This document shows positions 1 through 9,355 of a stretch of 64,000 bases of DNA, in pieces. A program made the translations under genes and the position numbers. Within the stretch, counting starts at the first letter, position 1; the number at the start of each line of letters is the position of its first letter. Origin of the DNA: Flavivirga eckloniae (GTDB lineage: Bacteria > Bacteroidota > Bacteroidia > Flavobacteriales > Flavobacteriaceae); the NCBI RefSeq assembly GCF_002886045.1, contig NZ_CP025791.1, positions 4,851,001-4,915,000 of the forward strand. Reading direction: 5' to 3'. Below the pieces are notes generated by a model, which did no database searches, was not told the origin of the DNA, and worked only from the letters and a program-made list of their open reading frames with translations.

Positions 1-471
1 TTTTTAATAAAAGGATTTACAGAAGATGTAAACGAAGTTATGCAACAAGCCAAGGTGTGTTTAGCGCCTATAAGGTTTGGAGCTGGTTTAAAAGGGAAGT
101 TGGTAGATGCCATGCTTAACGGTACGCCAAGTATAACGACTAGTATGGGAGCGGAAGGCATGTATGGTAATTTAAAGGCAAACGGATTTATAGAAGACGA
201 GCCGAAGCATTTTGCTAATAAGGCGGTTGAGTTATACGTAAATGATCACCTTTGGAGGGAAAAGCAACAAAACGGATTTCAAATTATAAAGAAACGTTTT
301 AATAAAAAGGCTTTTCAGGAAGCACTACAGCATCGTATAGAAGAAGCCATGGAAGCACTTCATAATAACAGGTTCAATAATTTTACAGGGCAAATGTTGC
401 AATATCACAGTATGCAAAGCACTAAGTTTATGAGCAAGTGGATTGAAGAAAAGAATAAAGCAATTGATTAG
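1..471 (+). CDS. Glycosyltransferase, GT4-like C-terminal fragment (5' end outside window)
   Basis: The frame is open from base 1, so the true start lies upstream; an internal ATG at 40 is not credible as a start because the family's conserved helix runs through it. The motif around GAGLKGKLVDAMLNGTPSI is the nucleotide-sugar binding region of GT-B glycosyltransferases (Glycos_transf_1 / GT4-type): a Lys in LKGK and a G-x-P-x-I turn, followed by GAEGM where an E-containing loop contacts the donor. The tail after about residue 90 is charged and helical. It probably transfers a sugar in surface polysaccharide synthesis; donor and acceptor cannot be told. The next gene starts 4 bp downstream, suggesting co-transcription. 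Confidence 0.75.
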   Translation, partial: FLIKGFTEDVNEVMQQAKVCLAPIRFGAGLKGKLVDAMLNGTPSITTSMGAEGMYGNLKANGFIEDEPKHFANKAVELYVNDHLWREKQQNGFQIIKKRFNKKAFQEALQHRIEEAMEALHNNRFNNFTGQMLQYHSMQSTKFMSKWIEEKNKAID

Positions 472-474
472 CAT

Positions 475-891
475 ATGAATAAAATAATCGTTTTTTTAAG
501 TTTTATAATGGTCTTATCTTGTAAAACTGGAAAAATAACAGAGATACAAGTAGAAAAGTTAGCAGAAACCACTAAAAGCTGGAATGGCGATACATTACCT
601 AATTATCCAACGGGGAACCCAAAAATTACGGTTTTAAAAATAACGATTCCGCCAAAAACGAAATTGCATAAGCATTACCACCCAGTTATTAATTCGGGTA
701 TTTTATTAAAAGGAGAATTAACAGTTGTTGATATAGATGATAACATTTTAGAGCTTAAAGAAGGCGATGTTATTGTAGAACTTGTAAATAAAATACATTA
801 CGGCATTAATAAAACCAATAAACCGGCAGTTATAGTGGTGTTTTATTCAGGAACTGAAGATTTGCCCATTACTGTTGTTGAAAAAGACTAG
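475..891 (+). CDS. Cupin-domain lipoprotein
   Basis: 138 residues. The N-terminus is a short hydrophobic signal ending in a lipobox-like LSC (Cys16), so the protein is probably lipidated and periplasmic or outer-membrane. Residues 50-135 read as a small single-domain cupin: motif 1 includes HKHYHPVINSGILLKGEL (a metal-binding HxH plus the G-containing beta turn), and motif 2 lies around EGDVIVELVNKIHYGIN with a further His. Metal and substrate cannot be assigned. It begins 4 bp after the glycosyltransferase stop. Confidence 0.72.
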   Translation: MNKIIVFLSFIMVLSCKTGKITEIQVEKLAETTKSWNGDTLPNYPTGNPKITVLKITIPPKTKLHKHYHPVINSGILLKGELTVVDIDDNILELKEGDVIVELVNKIHYGINKTNKPAVIVVFYSGTEDLPITVVEKD

Positions 892-920
892 TAGTGATAA
901 GCAAAACCAGTATAGTTTGG

Positions 921-1517
921 TTAATTTCTAAGATTTATTAAAAACCATCGTTGTAGCGTACCATCGTAAACCAGTTCTGCCGATCCTTGACCTGAAGTAG
1001 CTTCGAAACCACCACTTAATGTTATAATTCTATTTTGGGCAAGTGAAGATGTATGTTCATTTTCTAATCTAAAGTTTACAGAAGGAATGTTAAGTAGTAC
1101 TATATGTCTTCCGTCTGTACCACCTGCTATACCTGTAAACCGATAGCTATTGGTTCTTCCGGTTAACCTAAATACGGTCTTATCTTGATTTACTCCACTA
1201 ACTCCTAGATCATAGTCGTTAAATTCTTCATTAACTGGTCCATCGGTAACGGCTAATGAAATAATGCCGTAAGTTGCAGATCCATAAGCGTTAAGTGTAC
1301 CTGCTGTTAACCCGAGGTTCGTACCAACGATAACTTCGTTTATAGTTCCATTAGCATCCGCTCCCATTAATTTGGTAGAGGTAGAAGAATTCGTATCAAC
1401 TATCCTAACCGTTCCATTTACATGTAATGTATCTAATGGATTTGTTGTATTAATACCCACCTGAGAAAAGGAGATCGTAGGCAAAAGCACAAGTGCTAAA
1501 CAGTATAATATTTTCAT
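921..1517 (-). CDS. Secreted protein with VGINTTNP-type repeat head
   Basis: 198 residues. A Sec signal peptide (MKILYCLALVLLPTISFSQ) is followed directly by VGINTTNPLDTLHVNG, the signature start of a large group of Bacteroidota secreted proteins resembling phage tail-fibre or tail-spike heads. The rest is Thr/Gly/Asn rich with predicted beta strands and no catalytic motif. No T9SS tail is visible. It stands alone, divergent from nothing and convergent with the cupin gene. Function is unknown; a surface or structural role is inference only. Confidence 0.65.
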   Translation of the reverse strand: MKILYCLALVLLPTISFSQVGINTTNPLDTLHVNGTVRIVDTNSSTSTKLMGADANGTINEVIVGTNLGLTAGTLNAYGSATYGIISLAVTDGPVNEEFNDYDLGVSGVNQDKTVFRLTGRTNSYRFTGIAGGTDGRHIVLLNIPSVNFRLENEHTSSLAQNRIITLSGGFEATSGQGSAELVYDGTLQRWFLINLRN

Positions 1518-1646
1518 AGCAAAAAAGATTTACTGTTAGAGTGGGGCAAAACAATTAACCTTCAAATGAAGGAATAATATGATTCAAATGTAGTAAAATA
1601 TTTTCAAATACTAAAGTTTAAAAAATTGTATGGTATTGTAAATGTG

Positions 1647-2327
1647 TTATTTAAGTAAAATATTTGAGACTTTAAAAACTCCAGATGTAGCAGTTTCGGC
1701 AATAACGGTTAAGTTGTCTTTGCTATTTATAGCGGGTTTCGGATCGATAAAATAAGAGGGTGTATTTTGGGGTACATAGTGCATTAAACCGGCAGCAGGA
1801 TATACCTGCATAGACGTGCCGATAATGAGTAAAATATCGGCAGTTTCGCAAATAGAAATCGCTTTTTCAATCATAGGTACATCTTCACCAAACCAAACAA
1901 TATGTGGGCGTAATTGGTGTCCTTTTTTGCATGTATCGCCTAAAACCAAATCGGTTTTCCAGTCTTGAATGTCGCTTTCATCAACAGTGCTTCTTACTTT
2001 TAACAATTCACCATGTAAATGCACCACGTTGCTGCTTCCGGCACGTTCGTGCAGATCATCTACATTTTGCGTAACGATGGTCACTTTAAAATTGTTTTCA
2101 AGCTTAGCTAAATCATAATGAGCAGCATTGGGGGCCACTTCAAAAAGTTGTCTGCGTCGTTGATTATAAAAATCCAATACCAATTCCGGATTTGCCCTAA
2201 AACCTTCGGGAGTAGCCACTTCCATAACATCATGACCTTCCCATAAACCATCTGCATCTCTAAAGGTTTTAATACCGCTCTCGGCACTCATACCAGCTCC
2301 CGTAAGTACAACAATGTGTTTTTTCAT
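1647..2327 (-). CDS. cobB: Sir2-family NAD-dependent protein deacylase
   Basis: About 226 residues from the ATG at 2327; an upstream in-frame TTG/ATG would add a tail unlike the family, and MKKHIVVLTGAGMSAESG matches the usual sirtuin start. Visible motifs: GAGMSAESGIKTFRD (NAD binding), TQNVDDLHERAG, catalytic His in HLHGEL, and RPHIVWFGEDVP. The four zinc cysteines of typical sirtuins are not present (only one Cys in the GDTC region), as in a zinc-less bacterial subgroup. It removes acyl groups from protein lysines using NAD. Divergent from the TrmH gene, with an 80 bp shared promoter region. Confidence 0.9.
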   Translation of the reverse strand: MKKHIVVLTGAGMSAESGIKTFRDADGLWEGHDVMEVATPEGFRANPELVLDFYNQRRRQLFEVAPNAAHYDLAKLENNFKVTIVTQNVDDLHERAGSSNVVHLHGELLKVRSTVDESDIQDWKTDLVLGDTCKKGHQLRPHIVWFGEDVPMIEKAISICETADILLIIGTSMQVYPAAGLMHYVPQNTPSYFIDPKPAINSKDNLTVIAETATSGVFKVSNILLK

Positions 2328-2408
2328 TTTATAAAAATAGTCATTATTTGCATTTCTGTGAAGACAGGAATCCACAGTTTTTTCTTAAATTCGATATTTT
2401 ACCAAAAC

Positions 2409-3065
2409 ATGATAGACATAAAACTTTTAGAATATTTAGAAACTTATCTAACGGAAAATAGACAAGCACGTTTTGATGCTGTTTTGTCCCAACGTACTAA
2501 ATATTATACTGTAGCCACAGAAGATGTGTATCAATTACACAACACAAGCGCTGTAATACGCAGTTGTGATGTGTTTGGCATACAAGAAGTTAATATTGTA
2601 GAAGAACGCAATTCCAAACGTATTGATAGGGAAATAGCTATGGGCGCTCAAAAATGGGTGGATCTAAATCGATACCATACGGTAAAGGATTGTATTACAG
2701 GTTTAAAGCAAAAAGGATATCAAATAGTAGCCACTACGCCTCATGTAGATGATTGTGAATTACATGACTTTGATATTACTAAAAAATCATGCTTCTTCTT
2801 CGGAAGAGAAACCGAAGGGCTCTCTCAAGAGGTATTAGATGCTGCCGATTGTTATTTAAAAATACCCATGGTTGGATTTACAGAAAGTTTAAACATATCG
2901 GTATCTGCAGCAATTATTTTACAGCATGTTACTACCAAATTAAGACAAACTAATATCGATTGGAAACTAACGGAAAATGAGATGTTAGAAAAGCGTTTGG
3001 ACTGGGTTAAAAAAACAATAAAAAGTTACGATGAGATTGTTGAGCGCTTTTATAGTAAAAAATAA
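2409..3065 (+). CDS. trmH: TrmH-type tRNA 2'-O-ribose methyltransferase
   Basis: About 218 residues. I place the start at the ATG at 2409; an upstream open frame overlaps the sirtuin gene and has no family resemblance. SPOUT motifs are visible: NTSAVIRSCDVFGI (motif 1 region), FFFGRETEGLSQE (motif 2) and IPMVGFTESLNISVSAAIIL (motif 3, the knotted SAM site). The C-terminal extension with WVKKTIKSYDEIV is typical of TrmH, which makes Gm18 in tRNA. The exact target position is inferred from the family. Confidence 0.85.
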   Translation: MIDIKLLEYLETYLTENRQARFDAVLSQRTKYYTVATEDVYQLHNTSAVIRSCDVFGIQEVNIVEERNSKRIDREIAMGAQKWVDLNRYHTVKDCITGLKQKGYQIVATTPHVDDCELHDFDITKKSCFFFGRETEGLSQEVLDAADCYLKIPMVGFTESLNISVSAAIILQHVTTKLRQTNIDWKLTENEMLEKRLDWVKKTIKSYDEIVERFYSKK

Positions 3066-3106
3066 TTTTTGTAATTTTAGATTAATAACTAACAAACCAA
3101 CTAATA

Positions 3107-3637
3107 ATGATATATATAATTCTTTATGTAATTATTGCTATTGTTGCAATATTTATTCTTTTGGCGCTTATCGCACCTAAAAAGTATCAAGTAAATAGAA
3201 GCATAGTCATTAACAAATCACTTCCCAAAGTGTTTCAATACTTAAAGCATATAAAGAATCAGGATGAATGGTCTCCATGGAAAAAGAAAGACCCAGATAT
3301 GAAGCAGGAATTTATTGGTACAGATGGTGAAGTTGGATTTATAACTAAATGGGATGGCAATAAAGATGTAGGTTTGGGCGAACAGGAAATTACCAATATT
3401 GTTGAGAATGAGTGCGTAGAATCCAGATTACGGTTTTTTAAACCGTGGAAATCAGAATCGGATGCAGTTATAAAAGTTGAGGATGTAGGTGTAAACGCTA
3501 CAAAAGTGACTTGGGGGTTCTCTGGAGTTAATAAAGTACCGGTCAATATTTTTATGATGCTTTATGATGTAGATAAGCATGTTGGAAAGGATTTTGAGGA
3601 AGGGTTGGCCAGTTTAAAAAAGATATTGGAACATTAA
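3107..3637 (+). CDS. SRPBCC-fold protein with N-terminal membrane anchor
   Basis: 176 residues. Residues 4-24 form one strong transmembrane helix. The rest is a START/polyketide-cyclase-like SRPBCC domain: NRSIVINKSLPKVFQYLKHIKN, then WSPWKKKDPDM, TKWDGNKDVGLGEQEI and a C-terminal helix. Such proteins bind small hydrophobic ligands; no ligand can be assigned. The VOC gene follows after 11 bp, so the two are probably one transcription unit. Confidence 0.8.
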   Translation: MIYIILYVIIAIVAIFILLALIAPKKYQVNRSIVINKSLPKVFQYLKHIKNQDEWSPWKKKDPDMKQEFIGTDGEVGFITKWDGNKDVGLGEQEITNIVENECVESRLRFFKPWKSESDAVIKVEDVGVNATKVTWGFSGVNKVPVNIFMMLYDVDKHVGKDFEEGLASLKKILEH

Positions 3638-3648
3638 TTTATAGATTT

Positions 3649-4026
3649 ATGAAAAATAACATGGTAGGCTGGTTCGAAATTCCTGTAACGAATATGGATA
3701 GAGCCGCAGCATTTTACAATACAGTATTTAAAATAGAAGTACAAGTACAGGATTTTGGAGGCACTTTAATGGCATGGTTTCCTTTTGCTGAAGATAAACC
3801 GGGGGCTATGGGGTCTCTAATTTTAAACAAGGCTTACGAGCCTAGTGATACAAAAGGCGTATTGATATATTTTAATTCTGAAGATATTGAAAGCGAATTA
3901 AATAACGTAGAAGATGCCGGAGGGAAAGTGGTACAGGCTAAAACGCAGATTTCACCAGAGGTCGGCTATATGGGGGTTTTTGTTGATAGTGAAGGTAATA
4001 GAATAGCATTGCATTCCAGATCATAA
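3649..4026 (+). CDS. VOC (glyoxalase/bleomycin-resistance fold) family protein
   Basis: 125 residues, one full VOC module of two beta-alpha-beta-beta-beta halves. The start MVGWFEIPVTNMDRAAAFYNTVF and the end GVFVDSEGNRIALHS are characteristic of the family's small stand-alone members. Candidate metal-site residues are Glu8 and the C-terminal Glu/His pair, but the substrate is unknown. It lies directly behind the SRPBCC gene. Confidence 0.82.
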   Translation: MKNNMVGWFEIPVTNMDRAAAFYNTVFKIEVQVQDFGGTLMAWFPFAEDKPGAMGSLILNKAYEPSDTKGVLIYFNSEDIESELNNVEDAGGKVVQAKTQISPEVGYMGVFVDSEGNRIALHSRS

Positions 4027-4702
4027 AAATTTGTCATTCAGAGCGACTTGAGCTGAGCCTTTCGACTTCGCTTAATAAACTAAAGCCGAAGCAAACGAAC
4101 CAGCCTGCTGGCAGGGAATCTCTTAACATATTTCTATCGAATTTTTATTGCACATAAATACAAATCAGGCTTTTAGTCTATCTTAATTCAAACGAATCTT
4201 AATCTTTGTAAACTAACGTGAGTTCGATTTAAAAGCAGTCTAATTTTAACGATAAATACACTAAAAATGTTACTTGTCACTTTGAGTACTTCGGCTATGC
4301 TCAGCATAAACTAAAGTCGAAAGGTCATTAAAACCTATAATTTTAAATAGGTTTCGACTTTAGCCTGTCTTGAGCGGAGTTGAAAGGCTCAACCCGACAC
4401 TTGAATTAAATCACTGGCATTCAGTATAATAATATTATGGTTACGTCGAACTCACGTTAAACTATGTTTATTTATTTGTAAAACATGTTTTATGTATTAG
4501 TAAACTTTGTTTGTGATTCTATGGAGAGCTTTGATATGTTGAAAGTTTAATTTGTACTCATACAGAGAATAACAGCAAATAATCTTAAGACGTTTTATTT
4601 GTGTATTCGTGGCTAGGTATAAGTCGCTTTGAATGGTGTTTTTCTCGCTCGAGTTGGGGGGGGTGGTGAGATTCTTCGCTTTGCTCTGAATGACACCTAA
4701 GC
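4027..4702. repeat. Gene-free gap with degenerate inverted repeats
   Basis: No credible ORF. A 14 bp perfect inverted repeat (4214-4227 against 4446-4459, core TCGAACTCACGTTA) bounds about 246 bp. Inside it, CTAAAGTCGAAA and TTTCGACTTTAG (about 4308-4365) form a nested hairpin. Pieces resembling the widespread flavobacterial intergenic motif (GTCATTC..GAG..) occur at 4033, 4278 and 4680. An 8-G run lies near 4655. Confidence 0.6.
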
Positions 4703-5479
4703 TTAAATTCGTTTACTTCTACCTCGGCTTAGTAATTTGTATTCCTCGTAGCATTCGCTAATAGCATCGAGAATCTGTAGATCGTTAGCAGTTTGTATAA
4801 ACCCTTTGGAGTAATTACATTGGCTTACAATTTCATCTAAATCAACACGATCAACCTGTAATAAAACGGTTAGCATTTCCCTGTCGAACCGTGAAGCCAA
4901 TAGATTTCTAATTTCGTCGTCCTCTTTCATCTTTTTTAACTTTCGTAGTTCGTTTGGTTTTTTACCAAACATACGATGTAAAAAGTCGGCAGGATTAAAA
5001 ATAGAACCCAATACCTTGGTTATAGCTCCTTTAGATCCAGCTTCGTATCCTGTGCTAGGTAATCCGGAAATACTGTAACGGTAATTATTATTTGGAGCAG
5101 GTAGTTGTGCTATATCTACTTCTAAATATCCCGTAAGTTTTAATTGGTTTACAACCACTTCTTCCAGGGCTAAGGCTAATTCGGTTAATTCAATCTTAGA
5201 GCTTCCAAATTTTAACCAGTCGTTGGTAACCCTAACTTTTATGGACTTAAAACCCAAATAGGAAAAATGCAGAGTATCGTTTGTCTTAGCAGAGATTTCA
5301 AATTCCCCTTTTTTGTTTGTTGTAGTACCGATGACCTTATTAAGGTTAACGATATTAACGTTTTCCAAAGGCATATCATTGGATGAATTAATGACCACAC
5401 CTATAACTTTATTGGCTTCTTGGCTCATGCAAATAGCGGAAGTCAAAATAAAAGTAATAAAAAGTAGGTAATTTTTCAT
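4703..5479 (-). CDS. Carboxypeptidase-regulatory-like domain protein, exported
   Basis: 258 residues. A signal peptide (MKNYLLFITFILTSAICMSQ) precedes a CarboxypepD_reg-like beta-sandwich at about 25-110, seen in VIGVVINSSNDMPLENVNIV, TTTNKKGEFEI and LHFSYLGFKSI. This domain is the same one that heads TonB-dependent receptors, but no plug or barrel follows. The C-terminal half (about 150-258) is helical and charged, with no domain I recognise. Probably periplasmic or surface; role unknown. Confidence 0.7.
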   Translation of the reverse strand: MKNYLLFITFILTSAICMSQEANKVIGVVINSSNDMPLENVNIVNLNKVIGTTTNKKGEFEISAKTNDTLHFSYLGFKSIKVRVTNDWLKFGSSKIELTELALALEEVVVNQLKLTGYLEVDIAQLPAPNNNYRYSISGLPSTGYEAGSKGAITKVLGSIFNPADFLHRMFGKKPNELRKLKKMKEDDEIRNLLASRFDREMLTVLLQVDRVDLDEIVSQCNYSKGFIQTANDLQILDAISECYEEYKLLSRGRSKRI

Positions 5480-5757
5480 CTGTATATATCGTCATTAATT
5501 CAATAGCTAAAATACTAAACAAAATCGCAAAAGCTACAGTTTAGTCGCAATTTGACTAAAAATTAACAAAAAAGTTTAAAACAAATGTAAATTCTTAGGA
5601 TTTATTATTAGGAATGAAAATGTAATAAAAGCTTAAGCTTTATTGATTTTAGTATTGTATTAGTTAATTCTTCAAAAAAACAGATAGGAATCTAGTGTAT
5701 ATTGTTATCGGCGTTTCTATTTCAATAGTAGTAATCTTACGGTGTAAGAATTTTATT

Positions 5758-5765
5758 TATATTTG
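5758..5765 (+). promoter_or_regulatory. Bacteroidota -7 element (TATATTTG)
   Basis: Matches TAnnTTTG exactly. Transcription should begin near 5771, right at the first in-frame ATG, which argues that translation starts at the later ATG at 5825. Confidence 0.5.
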
Positions 5766-5824
5766 AATTGATGAAAATTATCATATTGTATCTATATACA
5801 TCTTTGCAATACATCAATGAATGT

Positions 5825-6310
5825 ATGGAATCAATTTCACAAATATCAATTGAAACTCTAATCTCTTACCATAAACAAGAAGGGATTGAAGAATTGACCT
5901 ATTTAACAATTCTATTTACTGTTATCATTGGAATAATTGGGTATTTGGGAACTGCTCAAAGGATAGAAAAAAGTGCTAGACTTTTAATTCTTCTTTTCTA
6001 CACCGGATTACATTTTGCGATGGTAATGTCATTTTTAGAATCAATGAAAATTCATAGTGCTCTTCATGAAGAAATTAGAATTTATGTTGAAGAAAATCCT
6101 TTAGTATTTTACAAAGGAGAAAAAAGTCCGCTTTTTAACGTTCTAAAAACAATAGAACCGCATAATTTAAATAACATGAGAATTGCTGGTTATTTATTGC
6201 TTGCTTTCGTGGTCTTGTCTATCCTTAGTGTAGGTGAAAATCGAATTCTTCATTGGTCATGGTTAGTTAAAAAAAGAAAGCCTAAAAAAAAGAAACCCCA
6301 AAACCAATGA
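5825..6310 (+). CDS. Small integral membrane protein of unknown function
   Basis: About 161 residues from the ATG at 5825; an in-frame ATG at 5771 is possible but coincides with the predicted transcription start. Three or so membrane helices are visible (about 30-50, 62-82 and 125-145 from this start), with a loop of about 40 residues rich in Glu and a strongly basic C-terminus (KKRKPKKKK). I do not recognise the family. Its stop overlaps the start of the DUF5995 gene (ATGA), so the two are translationally coupled. Confidence 0.65.
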   Translation: MESISQISIETLISYHKQEGIEELTYLTILFTVIIGIIGYLGTAQRIEKSARLLILLFYTGLHFAMVMSFLESMKIHSALHEEIRIYVEENPLVFYKGEKSPLFNVLKTIEPHNLNNMRIAGYLLLAFVVLSILSVGENRILHWSWLVKKRKPKKKKPQNQ

Positions 6311-7083
6311 CAGCAACAACCATAGACGAAGTTATAGAAAACCTAGAACAAATAATCCAACAGTCCATAAGTGAAGAAAGCACTTTTGGGTATTTCGCAG
6401 CCTTATACCAAAACGTAACCATAAATATAAAAGAAAAGCTTGGTAAAGGTTATTTTGATGATGATAAAAGAATGGAACAATTGGATGTTATTTTTGCCAA
6501 CAGATATTTAGATGCCTATTCAAACTATAAAGTAGAAAAAGAGATAACCAAGTCATGGGAAATAGCCTTTAAATCTTCAACAAATAGTATGTTAATCGTG
6601 TTGCAGCATTTATTATTGGGAATGAATGCCCATATAAATTTAGACTTAGGTATAGCAGCTTCTCAAGTAACAGACGATAAAACTATAGCATCCCTTGAAC
6701 CGGATTTTAATAGGATAAATGAATTGTTGGCTACATTGGTAGACGAGGTTCAAAAAGATTTAGCAGAAATCTGGCCTACTTTACTTAAAATCTTAAAGTT
6801 CTCAAAAAGAGTAGATGACTTTTTAATAGATTTTAGTATGAAATTCGCAAGGAACAAAGCTTGGGAATTCGCAAACGAATTGGTTAAGAGTAAAGAAGTG
6901 GAAAAGGAGAAGCTGATTGAGCTAAAGGACAATGAAGTATCAAAACTATCTGAAAAAATAATATATCCCGGTATTTTAGTAAAGCTGTTATTTATCATTA
7001 TAAGAATAGGTGAACGAGGTAAGCCTTCAGACAAAACCAGAGCATTGGAAAAGCTGGTTGAAGATAAATTAGATAATCTTTAA
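6307..7083 (+). CDS. DUF5995 family protein
   Basis: 258 residues, helical, soluble. The segment LQHLLLGMNAHINLDLGIA (about residues 98-116) with conserved His and Asn, preceded by FANRYLDAY and followed by DFNRINELLATL, is the signature I associate with DUF5995. No catalytic function is established for that family. Overlapping start with the upstream membrane-protein gene suggests the two products work together. Confidence 0.7.
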   Translation: MTATTIDEVIENLEQIIQQSISEESTFGYFAALYQNVTINIKEKLGKGYFDDDKRMEQLDVIFANRYLDAYSNYKVEKEITKSWEIAFKSSTNSMLIVLQHLLLGMNAHINLDLGIAASQVTDDKTIASLEPDFNRINELLATLVDEVQKDLAEIWPTLLKILKFSKRVDDFLIDFSMKFARNKAWEFANELVKSKEVEKEKLIELKDNEVSKLSEKIIYPGILVKLLFIIIRIGERGKPSDKTRALEKLVEDKLDNL

Positions 7084-7468
7084 CAAAGCAGTTTATATAC
7101 GATCTCTATCTTCGGTCGTCATAAGCTTACGGAGAAACTAAAGGAGGAATTCAATTCCAGACACAAAGTATAACATAGTTAATGGCAAAGTATAAATCTA
7201 CTAGGCACAGTTTTGCTTGCAAGAAACGTCATGTTGTGAAGTTAGCTTGCAATGATAAATCATAATTATTATTCAGAATTTTGAGGGTATATACAATTTG
7301 ATCAGTATATACACTTTTGTGACTTCTTTTACACCCTTTATTTTATTGAGTTTATTGCATATTTATACTTTGATTGGTGATGATTTTAAAAATCAATAAA
7401 AACTATTAATAATAGTATTATTTGGATTTAAGTTCAAATGCCAAAGGTTAATAAAATAAACATTTTAC
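7084..7468. other. Gene-free gap of about 385 bases
   Basis: AT-rich, no ORF of interest on either strand. It must hold the promoter for the fucosidase gene. I see no clear TAnnTTTG match near the start, and no strong terminator for the operon upstream. Confidence 0.4.
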
Positions 7469-9355
7469 ATGAAGTTTAGAAGACTATTTATTACAGCTAT
7501 TTTTTTGCTTTTAATTTTTAATGGAAATTCTCAAAAAAAGAATGACCCATACGGTAAAGATTGGGACGAGTTAACTCAACATAAAATTCCTGATTGGTTT
7601 CGCGATGCTAAGTTTGGTATTTATGCACATTTAGGTGTGTATTGTGTTCCGGCATACGAGAGTGAATGGTATCCAAGATATATGTATACAAAAGGACACA
7701 AGGTTCAGAAATATCATGAAGAAAAATACGGAAAATTATCAGAATTTGGTTATCATGATTTTATTCCCATGTTTAAGTTAGAAAACTTTAATGCAAAAGA
7801 ATGGGCTAAGTTATATAAGCGAGCAGGCGCAAAATTTGCGGGGCCGGTTGCCGAACATCATGATGGTTTTTCAATGTGGGACAGTAAAGTTAACCGTTGG
7901 AATGCCAAAGATATGGGGCCCAAACGAGATGTTGTGGGAGAACTAACAAAAGCTATTCGAAAGGAAGGTATGAAGGTGATTACTTCTTTTCACCACGGGT
8001 TCAATTTAGAAAGTTATTATGCAACCGTAGAAGGGACTCATACAGCTAACCCCGAATACGGAGATTTATATGGCAAGTTTGAGAATGAAGAAGAAGGCTA
8101 TGATCGTTGGTTAGCAAAATTGGAGGAAGTGATAGATAAATACAAGCCAGACCAAATATGGTTTGATTGGGGATTGAGAGTTGTACCCTTAGAATATCGT
8201 CGAAAATTTGCTTCCTATTATTATTCAAAAGAAAAAGAGTGGGATAAGGAATTAATCATTACTCGAAAATTAGACCAACTTCCAGATGGTGTAGGTGTAT
8301 TAGACTACGAAGGAGGAAGCGCTAGAGATTTAACCCCTTATTTATGGCAAACCGATCAATCAACAGGAGGGCATATTTGGTCATGGCGTGATGGCATTCA
8401 TATCCGTTCAGCCCGTTCTGTGTTACATGAGCTCATTACAGTTGTTAGTAAAAATGGTGTTTTGTTATTGAATATATGTCCAGCTGCAGATGGTTCTATT
8501 CCTGGAGGTCAAAAGGAAATGCTCTATGAAATAGGAGACTGGTTAAAAGTTAATGGAGAAGCTATATATGGAACTAGGCCATGGAGAGTACGCGGGGAAG
8601 GACCTGATTTGTTTGGTAGATATGGCTACTATATGTTTCATGCAACAGCTAGGCAGAAAAGTAAAATGAATGTTCACTTTACACAAAAGGATGGGAATTT
8701 ATACGCTATCTGTTTAAATTGGCCAGGTGAAGGTTTTACTTTTGATAAAATTCAGGTTAAAAAACATTCTGAGAAATCAAAGGTTACGCTTTTAGGACAT
8801 GGAAATGTTGATTATACAGTAGATGGAGAAGATTTAACTATAAACCCATTTTCTTCTATTAAAGAGAAAGATATGCCGTTTAAACATGCTTATGTATTAA
8901 AACTTGAAGGTTTTGATTTAGAGGCCGAGCCTTTTTCTAAGCTTGAAGTTTTACACTTAAACGCTAATAATGCTACAACTACGGGGCGAATTATAGTTCG
9001 AAAAGGTAACAAGAAAAAAGATGGAAGTTATGAGCGTAACCGCTTATATAAATGGGATAACGCACGGGATAAGGCTTTTTGGCTAGTAAATGTAAAAGTA
9101 CCTGGTAAATATATTGTTAGAGGAGAATTGGCTACACGCTTTAGGGCAGCTCGTATGGTTTTAGATAACGGTGAAGATACTTTGAAATTTAGCACCATAC
9201 CAAGTCAAAATTATGGAGAAGGTTTTTTGAAAGATTATGGCGTGATTAATTTTAGTAAAACTGGTATTCAAAAGGTGGAGTTAAGATTAGAAGATTTAAA
9301 TGACTTCCCTGGAATTCAGGCTTTTTGGCAATTGGAGCTGGCTCCGCTAGATTAA
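7469..9355 (+). CDS. GH29 alpha-L-fucosidase
   Basis: 628 residues with a Sec signal (first 22 residues). The catalytic barrel spans about 40-370: DWFRDAKFGIYAHLGVYCVP, EHHDGFSMWDS (His130, His131) and DQIWFDWG, where Asp233 is the expected nucleophile. The acid/base residue cannot be placed with confidence, as is usual for GH29. The C-terminal 220 residues are beta-rich, as in GH29 accessory domains. It should remove terminal alpha-L-fucose in the periplasm or outside the cell. No susCD pair is next to it, so it is not in a classical PUL here. Confidence 0.88.
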   Translation: MKFRRLFITAIFLLLIFNGNSQKKNDPYGKDWDELTQHKIPDWFRDAKFGIYAHLGVYCVPAYESEWYPRYMYTKGHKVQKYHEEKYGKLSEFGYHDFIPMFKLENFNAKEWAKLYKRAGAKFAGPVAEHHDGFSMWDSKVNRWNAKDMGPKRDVVGELTKAIRKEGMKVITSFHHGFNLESYYATVEGTHTANPEYGDLYGKFENEEEGYDRWLAKLEEVIDKYKPDQIWFDWGLRVVPLEYRRKFASYYYSKEKEWDKELIITRKLDQLPDGVGVLDYEGGSARDLTPYLWQTDQSTGGHIWSWRDGIHIRSARSVLHELITVVSKNGVLLLNICPAADGSIPGGQKEMLYEIGDWLKVNGEAIYGTRPWRVRGEGPDLFGRYGYYMFHATARQKSKMNVHFTQKDGNLYAICLNWPGEGFTFDKIQVKKHSEKSKVTLLGHGNVDYTVDGEDLTINPFSSIKEKDMPFKHAYVLKLEGFDLEAEPFSKLEVLHLNANNATTTGRIIVRKGNKKKDGSYERNRLYKWDNARDKAFWLVNVKVPGKYIVRGELATRFRAARMVLDNGEDTLKFSTIPSQNYGEGFLKDYGVINFSKTGIQKVELRLEDLNDFPGIQAFWQLELAPLD

